Shown: one piece after another, positions 24,928 through 32,772 of the stretch
Layout of the letters: every line of letters starts with the position of its first letter
Position numbering within the stretch: the stretch's first letter is position 1
DNA from: Treponema sp.
Lineage (GTDB): Bacteria; Spirochaetota; Spirochaetia; Treponematales; Treponemataceae
DNA length: 47,176 nucleotides
Direction: 5' to 3'
Assembly (NCBI GenBank): GCA_024696155.1
Contig: JAILHD010000024.1
Coordinates: forward strand, 1-47,176
Made by a program: the position numbers and the translations under genes
Notes under the pieces: model-generated
Database searches by the model: none
Seen by the model: only the letters and a program-made list of their open reading frames with translations
Told to the model about the DNA's origin: nothing

Positions 24928-25833
24928 ATGAAACTGGCTTCTGCAATTGACGAATTTCTTCTTTATATGGGCTCTGTAAAAGGACTCAGCGAAAACACTG
25001 TCATCGGGTACAAAAATGATTATATTCTTCTTCTGGAACTGTTAGGTCATGACCGTGAACTTGATGACATTGTGCGCGAAGATTTGAATGTCTGCATTGG
25101 AGAACTTTCTAAACTAAAGCGTAAGAGCACCAGCATCAATCGTTTTATTTCTTCTATGAGGACTCTGTTTTCTTACTGTCATAAATTTGGTTACATTAAG
25201 ACAAATCCTGCTCTGTCTTTAAAAACTGTAAAAATCTCTAAGCTAATGCCGCGTTTTATGACTGAATCCGAAGTAGAAACGCTTTGTGCAATGCCTGAAA
25301 AAAATGAGCTTTTGTGGGAAAGTCGGGATAAAGCACTTTTTGAAATGCTTTTTTCTTCCGGCTGCCGTGTGAGTGAACTTGCTGGCCTTAAGATTTCTGA
25401 TTTTAACGGTGGAATTGACCGTGCTATTGTTCGTGGTAAGGGCAATAAGGATAGAGTCGTTTATTTTGGAGAGGCGGCGCAGAAAGCCTTTCTGGAATAC
25501 CTTAAAGACAGAAAAAAACTGATTATTGAAAAGGGGCTTGATCCTAAGAATATCCAGAATGTTTTTGTAAATCAGAATGGCACTGCGCTTACAACGGGAG
25601 GAATAAGATTTATTCTTTCGCGTTATACTGGGGTAGAGGGCACAAAGCATCATATCAATCCTCATGCCTTCCGTCACACTTTTGCAACACAGCTTCTTTC
25701 TAACGGCTGTGACGTGCGCGTTGTTCAGGAACTTTTGGGACATTCAAGTATTTCCACCACTCAACGTTACACCCACGTGACTACCGAAAAATTGATAGAA
25801 ACTTATAGAAATGCTTTTCCTCACAGCAAATAG
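24928..25833 (+). CDS. xerC: Tyrosine recombinase, XerC/XerD type
   Basis: Site-specific recombinase resolving chromosome dimers at dif. The 301 residues match Xer length. An N-terminal SAM-like core-binding domain (about 5-85) precedes the catalytic domain with Arg in SGCRVSELAG, Lys in GKGNKDR, the HAFRH box, LGHSS and the Tyr nucleophile in TQRYTHV. ATG 24928 fits the family start; the longer frame from 24850 overlaps the cyclase gene. Its position before hslV-hslU-flgB matches codV of Bacillus subtilis, which favours XerC over XerD, although no separate paralogue is available for comparison. Confidence 0.88.
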   Translation: MKLASAIDEFLLYMGSVKGLSENTVIGYKNDYILLLELLGHDRELDDIVREDLNVCIGELSKLKRKSTSINRFISSMRTLFSYCHKFGYIKTNPALSLKTVKISKLMPRFMTESEVETLCAMPEKNELLWESRDKALFEMLFSSGCRVSELAGLKISDFNGGIDRAIVRGKGNKDRVVYFGEAAQKAFLEYLKDRKKLIIEKGLDPKNIQNVFVNQNGTALTTGGIRFILSRYTGVEGTKHHINPHAFRHTFATQLLSNGCDVRVVQELLGHSSISTTQRYTHVTTEKLIETYRNAFPHSK

Positions 25834-25858
25834 AACAAGGGGGGCGGGAATTTTTTAT

Positions 25859-25887
25859 TTGCCGAAGCCTTTGTAAATCATTATATT
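25859..25887 (+). promoter_or_regulatory. Promoter of hslV, predicted leaderless start
   Basis: TTGCCG (25859-25864), a 17-nt spacer and TATATT (25882-25887). Seven bases separate the -10 box from the hslV ATG at 25895, and no Shine-Dalgarno is present. Confidence 0.65.
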
Positions 25888-25894
25888 TTAACCT

Positions 25895-26440
25895 ATGGGA
25901 AATAAGATTAAAATTAGAAGCACCACGATTCTTGCTGTGCGCAGAAACGGACAGGTTGCTATGGCGGGTGACGGACAGTGTACTCTTGGCGAGACAGTAT
26001 GCAAAGGTAATTCCCGCAAAGTCAGAAAAATTTATGATGGAAAGATTCTTACAGGCTTTGCAGGAAGTGTGGCAGATGCGTTTACACTCCTTGACCGCTT
26101 TGAAACTAAAGTAAAAGAATATAACGGCGATATTATGCGTTCGGCTGTTGAGCTTGCAAAAATGTGGCGAACAGACCGTATGCTTCAGAAACTTGAAGCA
26201 ATGCTGCTTGTTGCAGATAAAAACAAGATTCTTTTAATCAGTGGAGACGGTAACGTTATTGAGCCTGAACACGACGCAATTGCAATCGGTTCGGGCGGAA
26301 ACTATGCATATTCTGCGGCTCTTGCTTATCTTGATTCTTCTGATTTGAGCGCAAAGGAAATTGCAGAGCGTTCTTTGAATATTGCCGGCAGTATTTGTAT
26401 TTACACAAACCAGAACTTGACGATTGAGACACTGGAGTAA
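25895..26440 (+). CDS. hslV: ATP-dependent protease subunit HslV (ClpQ)
   Basis: Proteolytic core of the HslUV protease, a double hexamer with N-terminal Thr active sites. The 181 residues have the [19 protein letters not shown] signature, the NSRKVRKI and [17 protein letters not shown] segments and [13 protein letters not shown]. The catalytic Thr aligns with Thr10, so nine residues (MGNKIKIRS) must be removed; E. coli HslV has only Met before the Thr. No later start exists before Thr10. hslU starts 6 nt after the stop. Confidence 0.96.
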   Translation: MGNKIKIRSTTILAVRRNGQVAMAGDGQCTLGETVCKGNSRKVRKIYDGKILTGFAGSVADAFTLLDRFETKVKEYNGDIMRSAVELAKMWRTDRMLQKLEAMLLVADKNKILLISGDGNVIEPEHDAIAIGSGGNYAYSAALAYLDSSDLSAKEIAERSLNIAGSICIYTNQNLTIETLE

Positions 26441-26446
26441 AGATTA

Positions 26447-27961
26447 ATGGAAAACACAGAAAATAAAACAGAACTTACCCCAAAACAGATTGTAGAAAAA
26501 CTTGACCAGTATATTATCGGACAGAAGAAGGCAAAGAAGGCTGTGGCTGTTGCTCTTCGTAACCGCTTTCGCCGTCTTAAGCTTTCGGAAGAAATTCGCG
26601 ATGAAGTTGCTCCAAAAAATATTTTGATGATTGGACCTACTGGCGTTGGTAAAACTGAAATTGCACGCCGTCTTGCAAAACTTTGCGGGGCACCTTTCCT
26701 AAAAGTTGAAGCTACAAAATATACAGAAGTTGGCTATGTTGGACGCGATGTTGAATCTATGATCCGCGACCTTATGGCTGTTGGTTATAACGACGTAAAA
26801 GCCGAAATGGAAGAGCAGCTGCGCGAAAAATCTGTTGCAATCGTAGAAGAAAAATTGCTTGATTTGCTTGTGCCTGGTTCTGGCGAAAAAGACAAGAAAA
26901 ATGATGCAAAACCAGAATCTATCCAGCAGGGCTTGATAACTCAGGCTGATGAAAATGGAATTACTCTTGATTTGAATAAACTTGCTTCTTCTTTGCAGAA
27001 TACTCTTGATGCCGCAAATACAGCAGCCGCTGCCCAGCAGAAATCTGATGAAGAAAAGGCTGAAGAAGAGAGAAATAAATCTACACGCGAAAAATTCCGC
27101 ACAATGCTTCGTGAAGGAAAACTTGAAGACCGTGAAGTTGATATGGTTGTTCACCGTTCTGTGGGAATGCCAAGCATGGAAATTATTGCGGGTGGTTCAA
27201 TTGATGACCTTCAGAACAGTATGCAGGGCATTATCAATATGATGAATGGTTCCGGACGAGGAAAAAAGCGTTCTGTTACAATTAAAGAAGCTCGTAAAAT
27301 CCTTACAGAAGAAACTCTGGACAATATGGTTGACCACGATAAGGTTGCAGACGAGGCTAAGCGCCGTGTAGAGCAGAGCGGAATCATCTTTATTGATGAA
27401 ATTGATAAGATTGCCGTTCATGGTGAAAGTCACGGTCAGGATGTAAGCCGCGAAGGTGTTCAGCGCGATATTCTTCCGATTGTAGAAGGAAGTAACGTAA
27501 ATACAAAAATGGGTGTTGTAGATACAACTCACATTCTGTTTATTGCAGCCGGAGCCTTTAGCGTTGCTGCTCCAAGTGATTTGATTCCTGAACTTCAGGG
27601 ACGTTTCCCATTAAGAGTTGAGCTTGAATCACTTCATAAAGAAGACTTTAAGAAAATCCTTATGGAGCCAAAAAATTCCCTTATCAAACAGTATACAGCC
27701 CTTTTGGAAACAGAAGGCTTAAAACTTGAATTTACAGAAGACGCTCTTGATAAGATGAGTTTTATTGCAGAAGACGTAAACTCAAAGGCAGAAAACATTG
27801 GTGCAAGACGCCTTCACACAATTATGGAAAAGGTGCTTGATGAAATTGCCTTTGACGCAGACGAGCACGCCGGAGAAACAATCACAATTGATGCAAAATA
27901 CGTTGAAGAAAAACTCAACGATGTTGCCTCAAGCGAAGACCTTTCAAGATACATTTTGTAA
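26447..27961 (+). CDS. hslU: ATP-dependent protease ATPase subunit HslU (ClpY)
   Basis: AAA+ unfoldase partner of HslV. Visible are the LTPKQIVEKLDQYIIGQ start, Walker A GPTGVGKTE, the pore-loop region KYTEVGYVGRD, Walker B in IIFIDEIDKIA, sensor-type ELQGRFPLRVEL, IGARRLHT and the C-terminal tail LSRYIL that docks into HslV. At 504 residues it is longer than the 443 of E. coli; the extra length is a low-complexity Ala/Gln/Glu/Lys stretch inside the intermediate (I) domain at about residues 145-215. GGAG near the hslV stop provides the ribosome-binding site. Confidence 0.96.
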   Translation: MENTENKTELTPKQIVEKLDQYIIGQKKAKKAVAVALRNRFRRLKLSEEIRDEVAPKNILMIGPTGVGKTEIARRLAKLCGAPFLKVEATKYTEVGYVGRDVESMIRDLMAVGYNDVKAEMEEQLREKSVAIVEEKLLDLLVPGSGEKDKKNDAKPESIQQGLITQADENGITLDLNKLASSLQNTLDAANTAAAAQQKSDEEKAEEERNKSTREKFRTMLREGKLEDREVDMVVHRSVGMPSMEIIAGGSIDDLQNSMQGIINMMNGSGRGKKRSVTIKEARKILTEETLDNMVDHDKVADEAKRRVEQSGIIFIDEIDKIAVHGESHGQDVSREGVQRDILPIVEGSNVNTKMGVVDTTHILFIAAGAFSVAAPSDLIPELQGRFPLRVELESLHKEDFKKILMEPKNSLIKQYTALLETEGLKLEFTEDALDKMSFIAEDVNSKAENIGARRLHTIMEKVLDEIAFDADEHAGETITIDAKYVEEKLNDVASSEDLSRYIL

Positions 27962-27975
27962 ATTTATCTAAACTA

Positions 27976-28019
27976 ATATTTTTGACATCCGATGATAAAA
28001 CAAAGGATGTCAAAAATAT
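27976..28019 (+). promoter_or_regulatory. 15-bp stem occluding the flgB ribosome-binding site and start codon
   Basis: ATATTTTTGACATCC (27976-27990) and GGATGTCAAAAATAT (28005-28019) are perfectly complementary with a 14-nt loop. The 3' arm contains the GGA of the Shine-Dalgarno and the A and U of the flgB start codon. The structure follows the hslU stop by 14 nt. It could be a translational switch (temperature, protein or ribosome-coupled) or a DNA operator. There is no U run directly after the stem, so it is not an ordinary terminator. Confidence 0.7.
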
Positions 28020-28434
28020 GAATAGTTTTACACGCTCAATCGATTTATTACAGCGCGAAATGGATGTTTCGAGTCTGCGCTATCAGGTTACTTCTAATAA
28101 CCTTGCAAACGCTGAAACACCAAATTTTAAGCGCCAGACTGTAAACTTTGAAAGCGAATTAAAACGCGCTTTTGAATCAGAAAAGATGGCGAAAGATTCT
28201 TTCCAGCTCACACGTACGGACGACCGCCATATCAAAATCAACCAGCCATACGATTACCGCGAAGTTCAGCCTCGTCGCGTAACAGACTATCTTTCTACCG
28301 CTAAAGCAAACGGTAACAACGTAGACGCAGAATACGAAGCAAACAATATCCTCCAGATTCAGATGCAGTACCGCTTACTCACACAACTCACAGCCTTTGA
28401 ATTTGACCAGGTTAACACCGCTATGAAAAAATAA
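28018..28434 (+). CDS. flgB: Flagellar proximal rod protein FlgB
   Basis: Rod protein linking the MS ring to the distal rod of the periplasmic flagellum. The 138 residues equal the E. coli length. Conserved start NSFTRSIDLLQREMDV, SNNLANAETPNFKR (the rod/hook family N-terminal motif), and C-terminal AEYEANNILQIQMQYRLLTQLT are visible. ATG 28018 is chosen over an upstream TTG at 27982 by family length and the AAAGGATG at 28002-28009. The start is buried in a 15-bp stem. It is the first flagellar gene after xerC-hslV-hslU. Confidence 0.94.
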   Translation: MNSFTRSIDLLQREMDVSSLRYQVTSNNLANAETPNFKRQTVNFESELKRAFESEKMAKDSFQLTRTDDRHIKINQPYDYREVQPRRVTDYLSTAKANGNNVDAEYEANNILQIQMQYRLLTQLTAFEFDQVNTAMKK

Positions 28435-28438
28435 GATG

Positions 28439-28620
28439 CTAGTTTTGCCATGCAAAACTAGTGGTGGCGGCCGGTAAACATGCTATTGAAGGGTAAATTA
28501 CGTCCGCCACCAGCTATGAAGAAATAACTTCCGTTTGTAGAACGGGGGCGTTGCGGGGCACTCCCCGCAGAAGGGGTAGCGAGCAACGCAGTGCGAGTGG
28601 GGGGAAGGCTTTCCCCTCCT
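28439..28620 (+). repeat. GC-rich multi-hairpin element between flgB and flgC
   Basis: The 199-nt gap, unusual inside an rod-gene operon, is much richer in G and C than its surroundings. It holds CTAGTTTTG/CAAAACTAG (28439-28447 and 28453-28461), TGGTGGCGG/CCGCCACCA (28462-28470 and 28504-28512), GCGTTGC/GCAACGC (28548-28554 and 28583-28589) around GCGGGG/CCCCGC (28553-28558 and 28563-28568), and GGGGAA/TTCCCC (28601-28606 and 28611-28616). CTCC at 28616-28619 can also pair with the flgC ribosome-binding site. No reading frame of note. It looks like an inserted REP- or MITE-like element. Confidence 0.6.
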
Positions 28621-28633
28621 AAGGAGTAAAAAT

Positions 28634-29092
28634 ATGGGACTTTTTACCAGTATAAATATTGCGGCAACAGGAATGAGTGCCGAGCGTCTTAGAAGCGATG
28701 TAATTTCTGACAACATTGCAAACGCAACAACAACAAGAACACAGGAAGGAGGCGCTTTCAAACGTTCTTCTGTAATACTTAGTCCGGTTTCGGATTCGCA
28801 TCCTCAGTGGAGAATGCCTTTTGTGCCTTCTGACCTTGATAACGGTCCTGGAAGAGGTGTAAAGGTAATGGAAATTGTAAAAGATACCAGCGACGGTACT
28901 TTTGTTTATGATCCGGATCATCCTGATGCAATTAAATCTGGCCCGCACGCTGGTTATGTTGAATATCCAAATGTAAATATCGTGAACGAAATGGTAGATT
29001 TGATTTCTGCAAGCCGCGCTTACGAAGCAAATGCCACTGTTGTTGACGGTGCAAAAGATATGTTCAACGCTGCATTGGACATTGGCCGCTAG
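28634..29092 (+). CDS. flgC: Flagellar proximal rod protein FlgC
   Basis: Rod protein next to FlgB. The 152 residues are somewhat longer than the roughly 135 of E. coli. The N-terminal motif reads GLFTSINIAATGMSAERLRSD then SDNIANATTTRT; the C-terminal motif reads YPNVNIVNEMVDLISASRAYEANATV. The ribosome-binding site AAGGAG at 28621-28626 lies at the very edge of the GC-rich element. fliE follows after 30 nt. Confidence 0.95.
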   Translation: MGLFTSINIAATGMSAERLRSDVISDNIANATTTRTQEGGAFKRSSVILSPVSDSHPQWRMPFVPSDLDNGPGRGVKVMEIVKDTSDGTFVYDPDHPDAIKSGPHAGYVEYPNVNIVNEMVDLISASRAYEANATVVDGAKDMFNAALDIGR

Positions 29093-29122
29093 TTGATGTA
29101 AAATAAATTCGGGTGGTGGAAT

Positions 29123-29518
29123 ATGAAAATTGCAGAATTTGGCGCTCTTCAGATGGCGCGGACTGACCTTCAGCATTTTGGGAAATCAAGAATAACTTCT
29201 GTTCAGAATTCGGGAGAAATGCCAGTTGTTAATTCAATTAAAGGTGTTTCTAAGGATTCGGAACTTTATTTGCTTGGTGGTGTAAAAGAGGCTTCTTCAC
29301 GTTCTTTTCAGTCTTATCTTATGGAAGCTTTGAATTCTGTAAACGGCAGTCAGCTTGAAGTAAACGCCGTTCAGGAAAAATTAATCACAAATCCTGATGA
29401 TGTGGACATCCACGACGTTACAATTGCTATGTCAAAAGCCCGTATGAGCCTTAATCTTGCACAGAATGTAATTGATAGAATTACAACCAGCTGGAATGAA
29501 ATAACTACAACGCGATAA
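29123..29518 (+). CDS. fliE: Flagellar hook-basal body protein FliE
   Basis: Adaptor joining the MS ring to the rod. The C-terminal half carries the family pattern: SFQSYLMEALNSVNGSQLEVN, then NPDDVDIHDVTIAMSKARMSLNLAQNVIDR. At 131 residues it exceeds the about 104 of E. coli by an N-terminal stretch (about 1-45) with no clear motif. GGTGG precedes the ATG. A terminator and a 406-nt non-coding gap follow before fliF. Confidence 0.93.
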   Translation: MKIAEFGALQMARTDLQHFGKSRITSVQNSGEMPVVNSIKGVSKDSELYLLGGVKEASSRSFQSYLMEALNSVNGSQLEVNAVQEKLITNPDDVDIHDVTIAMSKARMSLNLAQNVIDRITTSWNEITTTR

Positions 29519-29527
29519 TAGCAAAAA

Positions 29528-29564
29528 AATTAAAAACTTTGTTCAAAAGTTTTTTAATTTTTTT
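29528..29564 (+). terminator. Terminator after fliE
   Basis: AATTAAAAACTTT (29529-29540 region) pairs with AAAGTTTTTTAATT (29546-29559) with one bulged T, followed by T to 29564. AT-rich but long; it separates flgBC-fliE from fliF. Confidence 0.6.
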
Positions 29565-29580
29565 ACGAGAAAAAGCGTCG

Positions 29581-29612
29581 TCGATTAAAACTGCGAGAGC
29601 AGTTTTAATCGA
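29581..29612 (+). other. Perfect 14-bp hairpin with GAGA tetraloop
   Basis: TCGATTAAAACTGC (29581-29594), loop GAGA, GCAGTTTTAATCGA (29599-29612). GAGA is a stable GNRA loop. No U run follows, so it is not a simple terminator; it could protect an RNA end, be processed, or be an element end. Confidence 0.7.
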
Positions 29613-29832
29613 GCAAGATAAATCATTCAGGCAATTGCAATAAAATAAATCTATCATAAAAATGGCTTGCGGTCGCGAATTATGGTGCAAAACCGCGCGA
29701 TATCGTGCTACATGCTGTTTGTGATAGAGAAACTATAAAACTTGCCGCTCTCGCAGCAGTCACAAACAGAATGTTTTTGCCCCATGCTTCGCTCCCTCCG
29801 CCAGTTTGTACTGTAGATTCAATAATTTTTAA

Positions 29833-29861
29833 TTGTCAAATTTTCCCCTATATGTTATAAT
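29833..29861 (+). promoter_or_regulatory. Promoter of fliF
   Basis: TTGTCA (29833-29838), a 17-nt spacer and a perfect TATAAT (29856-29861): the best plus-strand promoter in the flagellar region. A start near 29868 implies a leader of about 57 nt. It shows that fliF-fliJ can be expressed apart from flgBC-fliE. Confidence 0.75.
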
Positions 29862-29866
29862 TTACT

Positions 29867-29905
29867 AAATTTATATAAATTTCTTTAAAAAAAATAAAAG
29901 AAATT
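29867..29905 (+). promoter_or_regulatory. Palindrome and hairpin in the fliF leader
   Basis: AAATTTATATAAATTT (29867-29882) is a perfect 16-bp palindrome at the predicted start site. It overlaps a 9-bp stem AATTTCTTT/AAAGAAATT (29878-29886 and 29897-29905). The two are mutually exclusive as RNA folds; the palindrome could be a protein operator. Confidence 0.45.
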
Positions 29906-29924
29906 CGTTCACGGGAGGGGACAG

Positions 29925-31634
29925 ATGAACGAATGGCTTAAAAAACTTGCTGAAAAGGTGAAGAACCTTTGGAAGAACGGTAAGCCGATTCAAAAAGTCA
30001 TAATTATTGGTGTAATTGCAGTTATCATAATTGCTGTTGTTTCTGCGGCTAAAGTGTCTTCTAAGCCTACAACAGTAAGGGTTTTTACGCAGGCAATTAC
30101 AGATCCTGACACTCTTACAAAAATCACAGACAGAATTGACGAAGAACATATCCCTTGTTCTGTTCAGGATGGTTATATCATCGTTGAAGATGAACGTACC
30201 GCACGTAAGCTTCAGACTCTTTTAGTGAGTGAAAACCTTGTCCCTTCTTACGTTCAGCCTTTTTCGGCAGCGATTTTTAAGCGTGACTGGTCAACAACTG
30301 ATGCTGACCAGCTTATGAAGATGAATAAGGAACTTCAGAACGAAGTCCGCAATATGATTATTACTATTGATGGTATTCGTGATGCAAAGGTTGTAATTGT
30401 TCGTCCTGAAGATAAGCTTTTTGCTGCAGATCAGCGTCCTGTTTCTGCATCTGTTACATTATTTTTGAATAGTGGAAGTGATTTTGCTACAAACAGACGA
30501 CGAATACTTGGTCTTCAGCGTCTTATTCTTTCTGCTGTTGAAGGTCTTACAGAAGATAATCTTGTAATTACCAATTCTCAGGGTGAACAGATTAATGATT
30601 TTGAAGGTATGGCCGAAAGTGATCGCATTGATCTTGTAGCAAAACAGCAGAAGAATATCAACAAAATGGAAATTCAAATGACTGCAGACATTCTTACAAC
30701 ACTGCAGGGCATTTTTACAGAAGACAGAATCCGAAACCTCAACGTAAAGCTTGAGATGGATTATTCTCAGAAAACAATTGATTCTACAAAATATTCTCCG
30801 ATTGTCCGCAAGGAAGATAACCCCGACACTCCTTACGACGATTCAGATATGGTAGATTATCTTCCAATTTCCAGTCAGACTGTTACGAATGAATGGCAGG
30901 GAACTGGTTATAATCCAGAAGGTCCTGCCGGTGTTGAAGGTCAGACTCCACCTGTTTATTCAGATATGAGTAATGTAATCGGCCGTTCTACTCAGACAGG
31001 TGTTACTCAGAATAATGTAATCAATACAACAACGACTCATGAAGTTTCGGCTCCAAAACCTGAAAAATGGTCTGTTTCTGTAAACGTTGATGGTGTCTGG
31101 AAAAAATCTAAAGATCCAAAGACTGGACAGTGGGAATTTGATGAGTTTGGTGGAATTAAACGTACTTACGTAGAACCAACTCAGGCAGAATTGGACAGTG
31201 TAAGAAGTTATATTGAAGGTGCAATCGGTTATAACAGAAGCCGCGGTGATATTGTAAGTGTTACTGCTTTGCAGATTGACCGTACAAAACAGTTTGAAGA
31301 AGAAGATGCTGCTTATTTTGCAGCTATACAGCGCAGAAGAACAATTATTCTTGTTCTTGTTTCTATTGCCGTTATCCTTATTGGCTTTATCCTGTTCAGA
31401 ATTATTTCCAAGGAAATGGAAAGACGCAGACGCGAACGCGAAGCTCGTCTTCTTGCGGAACAGCAGGCAGCACGCGAACGTGCCCTTTGGGAAGCAAAAG
31501 ACGAAGGTATGGACGTTACAATGTCTGTTGAAGAAACAAGACGTATGGAACTTCAGGAAAATGCAATTGCTATGGCAAAAGAGCATCCTGAAGATGTTGC
31601 AATGCTCATACGTACATGGCTGATGGAAGAGTAG
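29925..31634 (+). CDS. fliF: Flagellar MS-ring protein FliF
   Basis: Forms the inner-membrane ring on which the motor is built. The 569 residues have a first membrane helix (about 24-42, VIIIGVIAVIIIAVV), ring-building motif domains with a secretin-like pattern (TARKLQTLLVSENLVPSY, RDAKVVIVRPEDKLFA, PVSASVTLFLNSG), a periplasmic loop rich in Gly and Pro (about 300-375), a second helix (about 473-494) and the cytoplasmic FliG-binding tail ending AMLIRTWLMEE. GGGAGGGG precedes the ATG. fliG follows 10 nt later. Confidence 0.96.
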   Translation: MNEWLKKLAEKVKNLWKNGKPIQKVIIIGVIAVIIIAVVSAAKVSSKPTTVRVFTQAITDPDTLTKITDRIDEEHIPCSVQDGYIIVEDERTARKLQTLLVSENLVPSYVQPFSAAIFKRDWSTTDADQLMKMNKELQNEVRNMIITIDGIRDAKVVIVRPEDKLFAADQRPVSASVTLFLNSGSDFATNRRRILGLQRLILSAVEGLTEDNLVITNSQGEQINDFEGMAESDRIDLVAKQQKNINKMEIQMTADILTTLQGIFTEDRIRNLNVKLEMDYSQKTIDSTKYSPIVRKEDNPDTPYDDSDMVDYLPISSQTVTNEWQGTGYNPEGPAGVEGQTPPVYSDMSNVIGRSTQTGVTQNNVINTTTTHEVSAPKPEKWSVSVNVDGVWKKSKDPKTGQWEFDEFGGIKRTYVEPTQAELDSVRSYIEGAIGYNRSRGDIVSVTALQIDRTKQFEEEDAAYFAAIQRRRTIILVLVSIAVILIGFILFRIISKEMERRRREREARLLAEQQAARERALWEAKDEGMDVTMSVEETRRMELQENAIAMAKEHPEDVAMLIRTWLMEE

Positions 31635-31644
31635 GGAGGAATAT

Positions 31645-32742
31645 ATGGCTGACGAAGCAGGTGGAGAAATAAAATCATCACCAAAACCAGTTTTGAAACC
31701 AGCTGGTGCTGGTGGTTCTTCTAAAAAGAACAACAAAGATTATAAAAGCCTTACTGGCCGTCAGAAAGCGGCTATTTTCTTAATCTCTATTGGTCCTGAT
31801 GTTTCTGCAGAAATCATGAAGCATCTGCGCGAAGATGAGGTTGAAACACTTACATTTGAAATTGCCCGTCAGGAAAAAGTAAATCCTGAATTTAAAGATG
31901 CCGTTCTTGAAGAGTTCCAGGAACTCATGAATGCTCAGAACTTTATCACTACTGGTGGTATTGATTATGCGCGTGAACTTTTGGAAAAATCTTTGGGAAG
32001 TCAGAAGGCAATCGATATCATCAACCGCCTTACATCAAGCCTTCAGGTTCGTCCGTTCGACTTTATCCGCCGTACAGATCCGGCTCATTTGTTAAACTTT
32101 ATTCAGCAGGAATATCCGCAGACTATTGCTTTGATTCTTGCTTACCTGGAGCCTGGAAAGGCTGCTGTTATTTTGCAGAATCTGCCGGAAGAAATGCAGG
32201 CAGAAGTTTCTAAGCGTCTTGCAACAATGGACCGTACATCACCAGACGTTTTGCGCGAAGTTGAACGCGTATTGGAAAAGAAGCTTTCTACTCTGTCTTC
32301 TGAAGACTACACTGCTGCCGGTGGTGTTGAATCTATCGTAGAAATCTTGAACCTTGTTGACCGTTCTTCTGAAAAGGCAATTATCGAACAGCTGGAAGAA
32401 GACGATCCAGACCTTGCAGAGGAAATCAAAAAGCGAATGTTCGTATTCGAAGATATTGTTATGCTCGACGACCGCGCTATTCAGAAGGTTCTCCGCGATG
32501 TCGATCAGCAGGAACTCGCAAAAGCGCTTAAGTCGGTTGATACTGAAGTACAGGACAAAATCTTCCGCAATATGTCTAAACGTGCGGCTTCTATGCTTAA
32601 AGAAGATATGGAATTCATGGGCCCAGTACGATTGAAGGACGTTGAAGAGTCTCAGCAGAAGATTGTATCTATCATCCGTCGTCTTGAAGACAGTGGTGAT
32701 ATCGTTATTGCACGTTCTGGCGAAGACGAACTTGTTTCTTAG
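31645..32742 (+). CDS. fliG: Flagellar motor switch protein FliG
   Basis: Torque-transmitting switch protein. The 365 residues have a 35-residue Lys/Gly/Pro-rich N-terminal extension, then the FliG N domain (LTGRQKAAIFLISIGPDVSAEIMKHL), the EYPQTIALILAYL motif of the middle domain, and the C-terminal torque helix region with charged residues (IQKVLRDVDQQELAKALKS). GGAGG precedes the ATG. Spirochaetes often have two FliG paralogues; with fliF upstream and fliH downstream this should be the core motor copy. Confidence 0.96.
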   Translation: MADEAGGEIKSSPKPVLKPAGAGGSSKKNNKDYKSLTGRQKAAIFLISIGPDVSAEIMKHLREDEVETLTFEIARQEKVNPEFKDAVLEEFQELMNAQNFITTGGIDYARELLEKSLGSQKAIDIINRLTSSLQVRPFDFIRRTDPAHLLNFIQQEYPQTIALILAYLEPGKAAVILQNLPEEMQAEVSKRLATMDRTSPDVLREVERVLEKKLSTLSSEDYTAAGGVESIVEILNLVDRSSEKAIIEQLEEDDPDLAEEIKKRMFVFEDIVMLDDRAIQKVLRDVDQQELAKALKSVDTEVQDKIFRNMSKRAASMLKEDMEFMGPVRLKDVEESQQKIVSIIRRLEDSGDIVIARSGEDELVS

Positions 32743-32772
32743 TAAATAGAAGGTTTTGGGGAGGTATTTAAC

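Larger units (their letters stand above)
29519..29924 (+). other. 406-nt non-coding, structured gap between fliE and fliF
   Basis: No plausible gene on either strand. In order it holds an AT-rich terminator (29528-29564), a perfect 14-bp hairpin with a GAGA loop (29581-29612), a stretch with GCGG/CCGC-type short complements (about 29665-29700), a 10-bp inverted repeat CTGTTTGTGA/TCACAAACAG (29715-29724 and 29760-29769), a CAG-rich tail, and the fliF promoter and leader. It may be the remains of an inserted element or a small RNA locus; no RNA family was recognised. Confidence 0.6.

Noticed and set aside
25834-25858. G-rich run and T run after xerC as a terminator or G-quadruplex
   Set aside because: No complementary C-rich arm and only two G runs; read as ordinary sequence ahead of the hslV promoter.
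27982-28017. Upstream TTG start that would add 12 residues to FlgB
   Set aside because: The extra residues do not match the family; ATG 28018 gives the standard 138 residues and has a ribosome-binding site.
29650-29790. tRNA- or tmRNA-like fold in the fliE-fliF gap
   Set aside because: No T-loop consensus, no CCA end and no cloverleaf could be drawn; only simple inverted repeats are present.
30960-31736. Long open frame on the minus strand inside fliF/fliG (258 codons)
   Set aside because: Its product is Cys/Ser/Phe-rich and reads as the antisense of a strongly biased coding region; fliF is certain on the plus strand.
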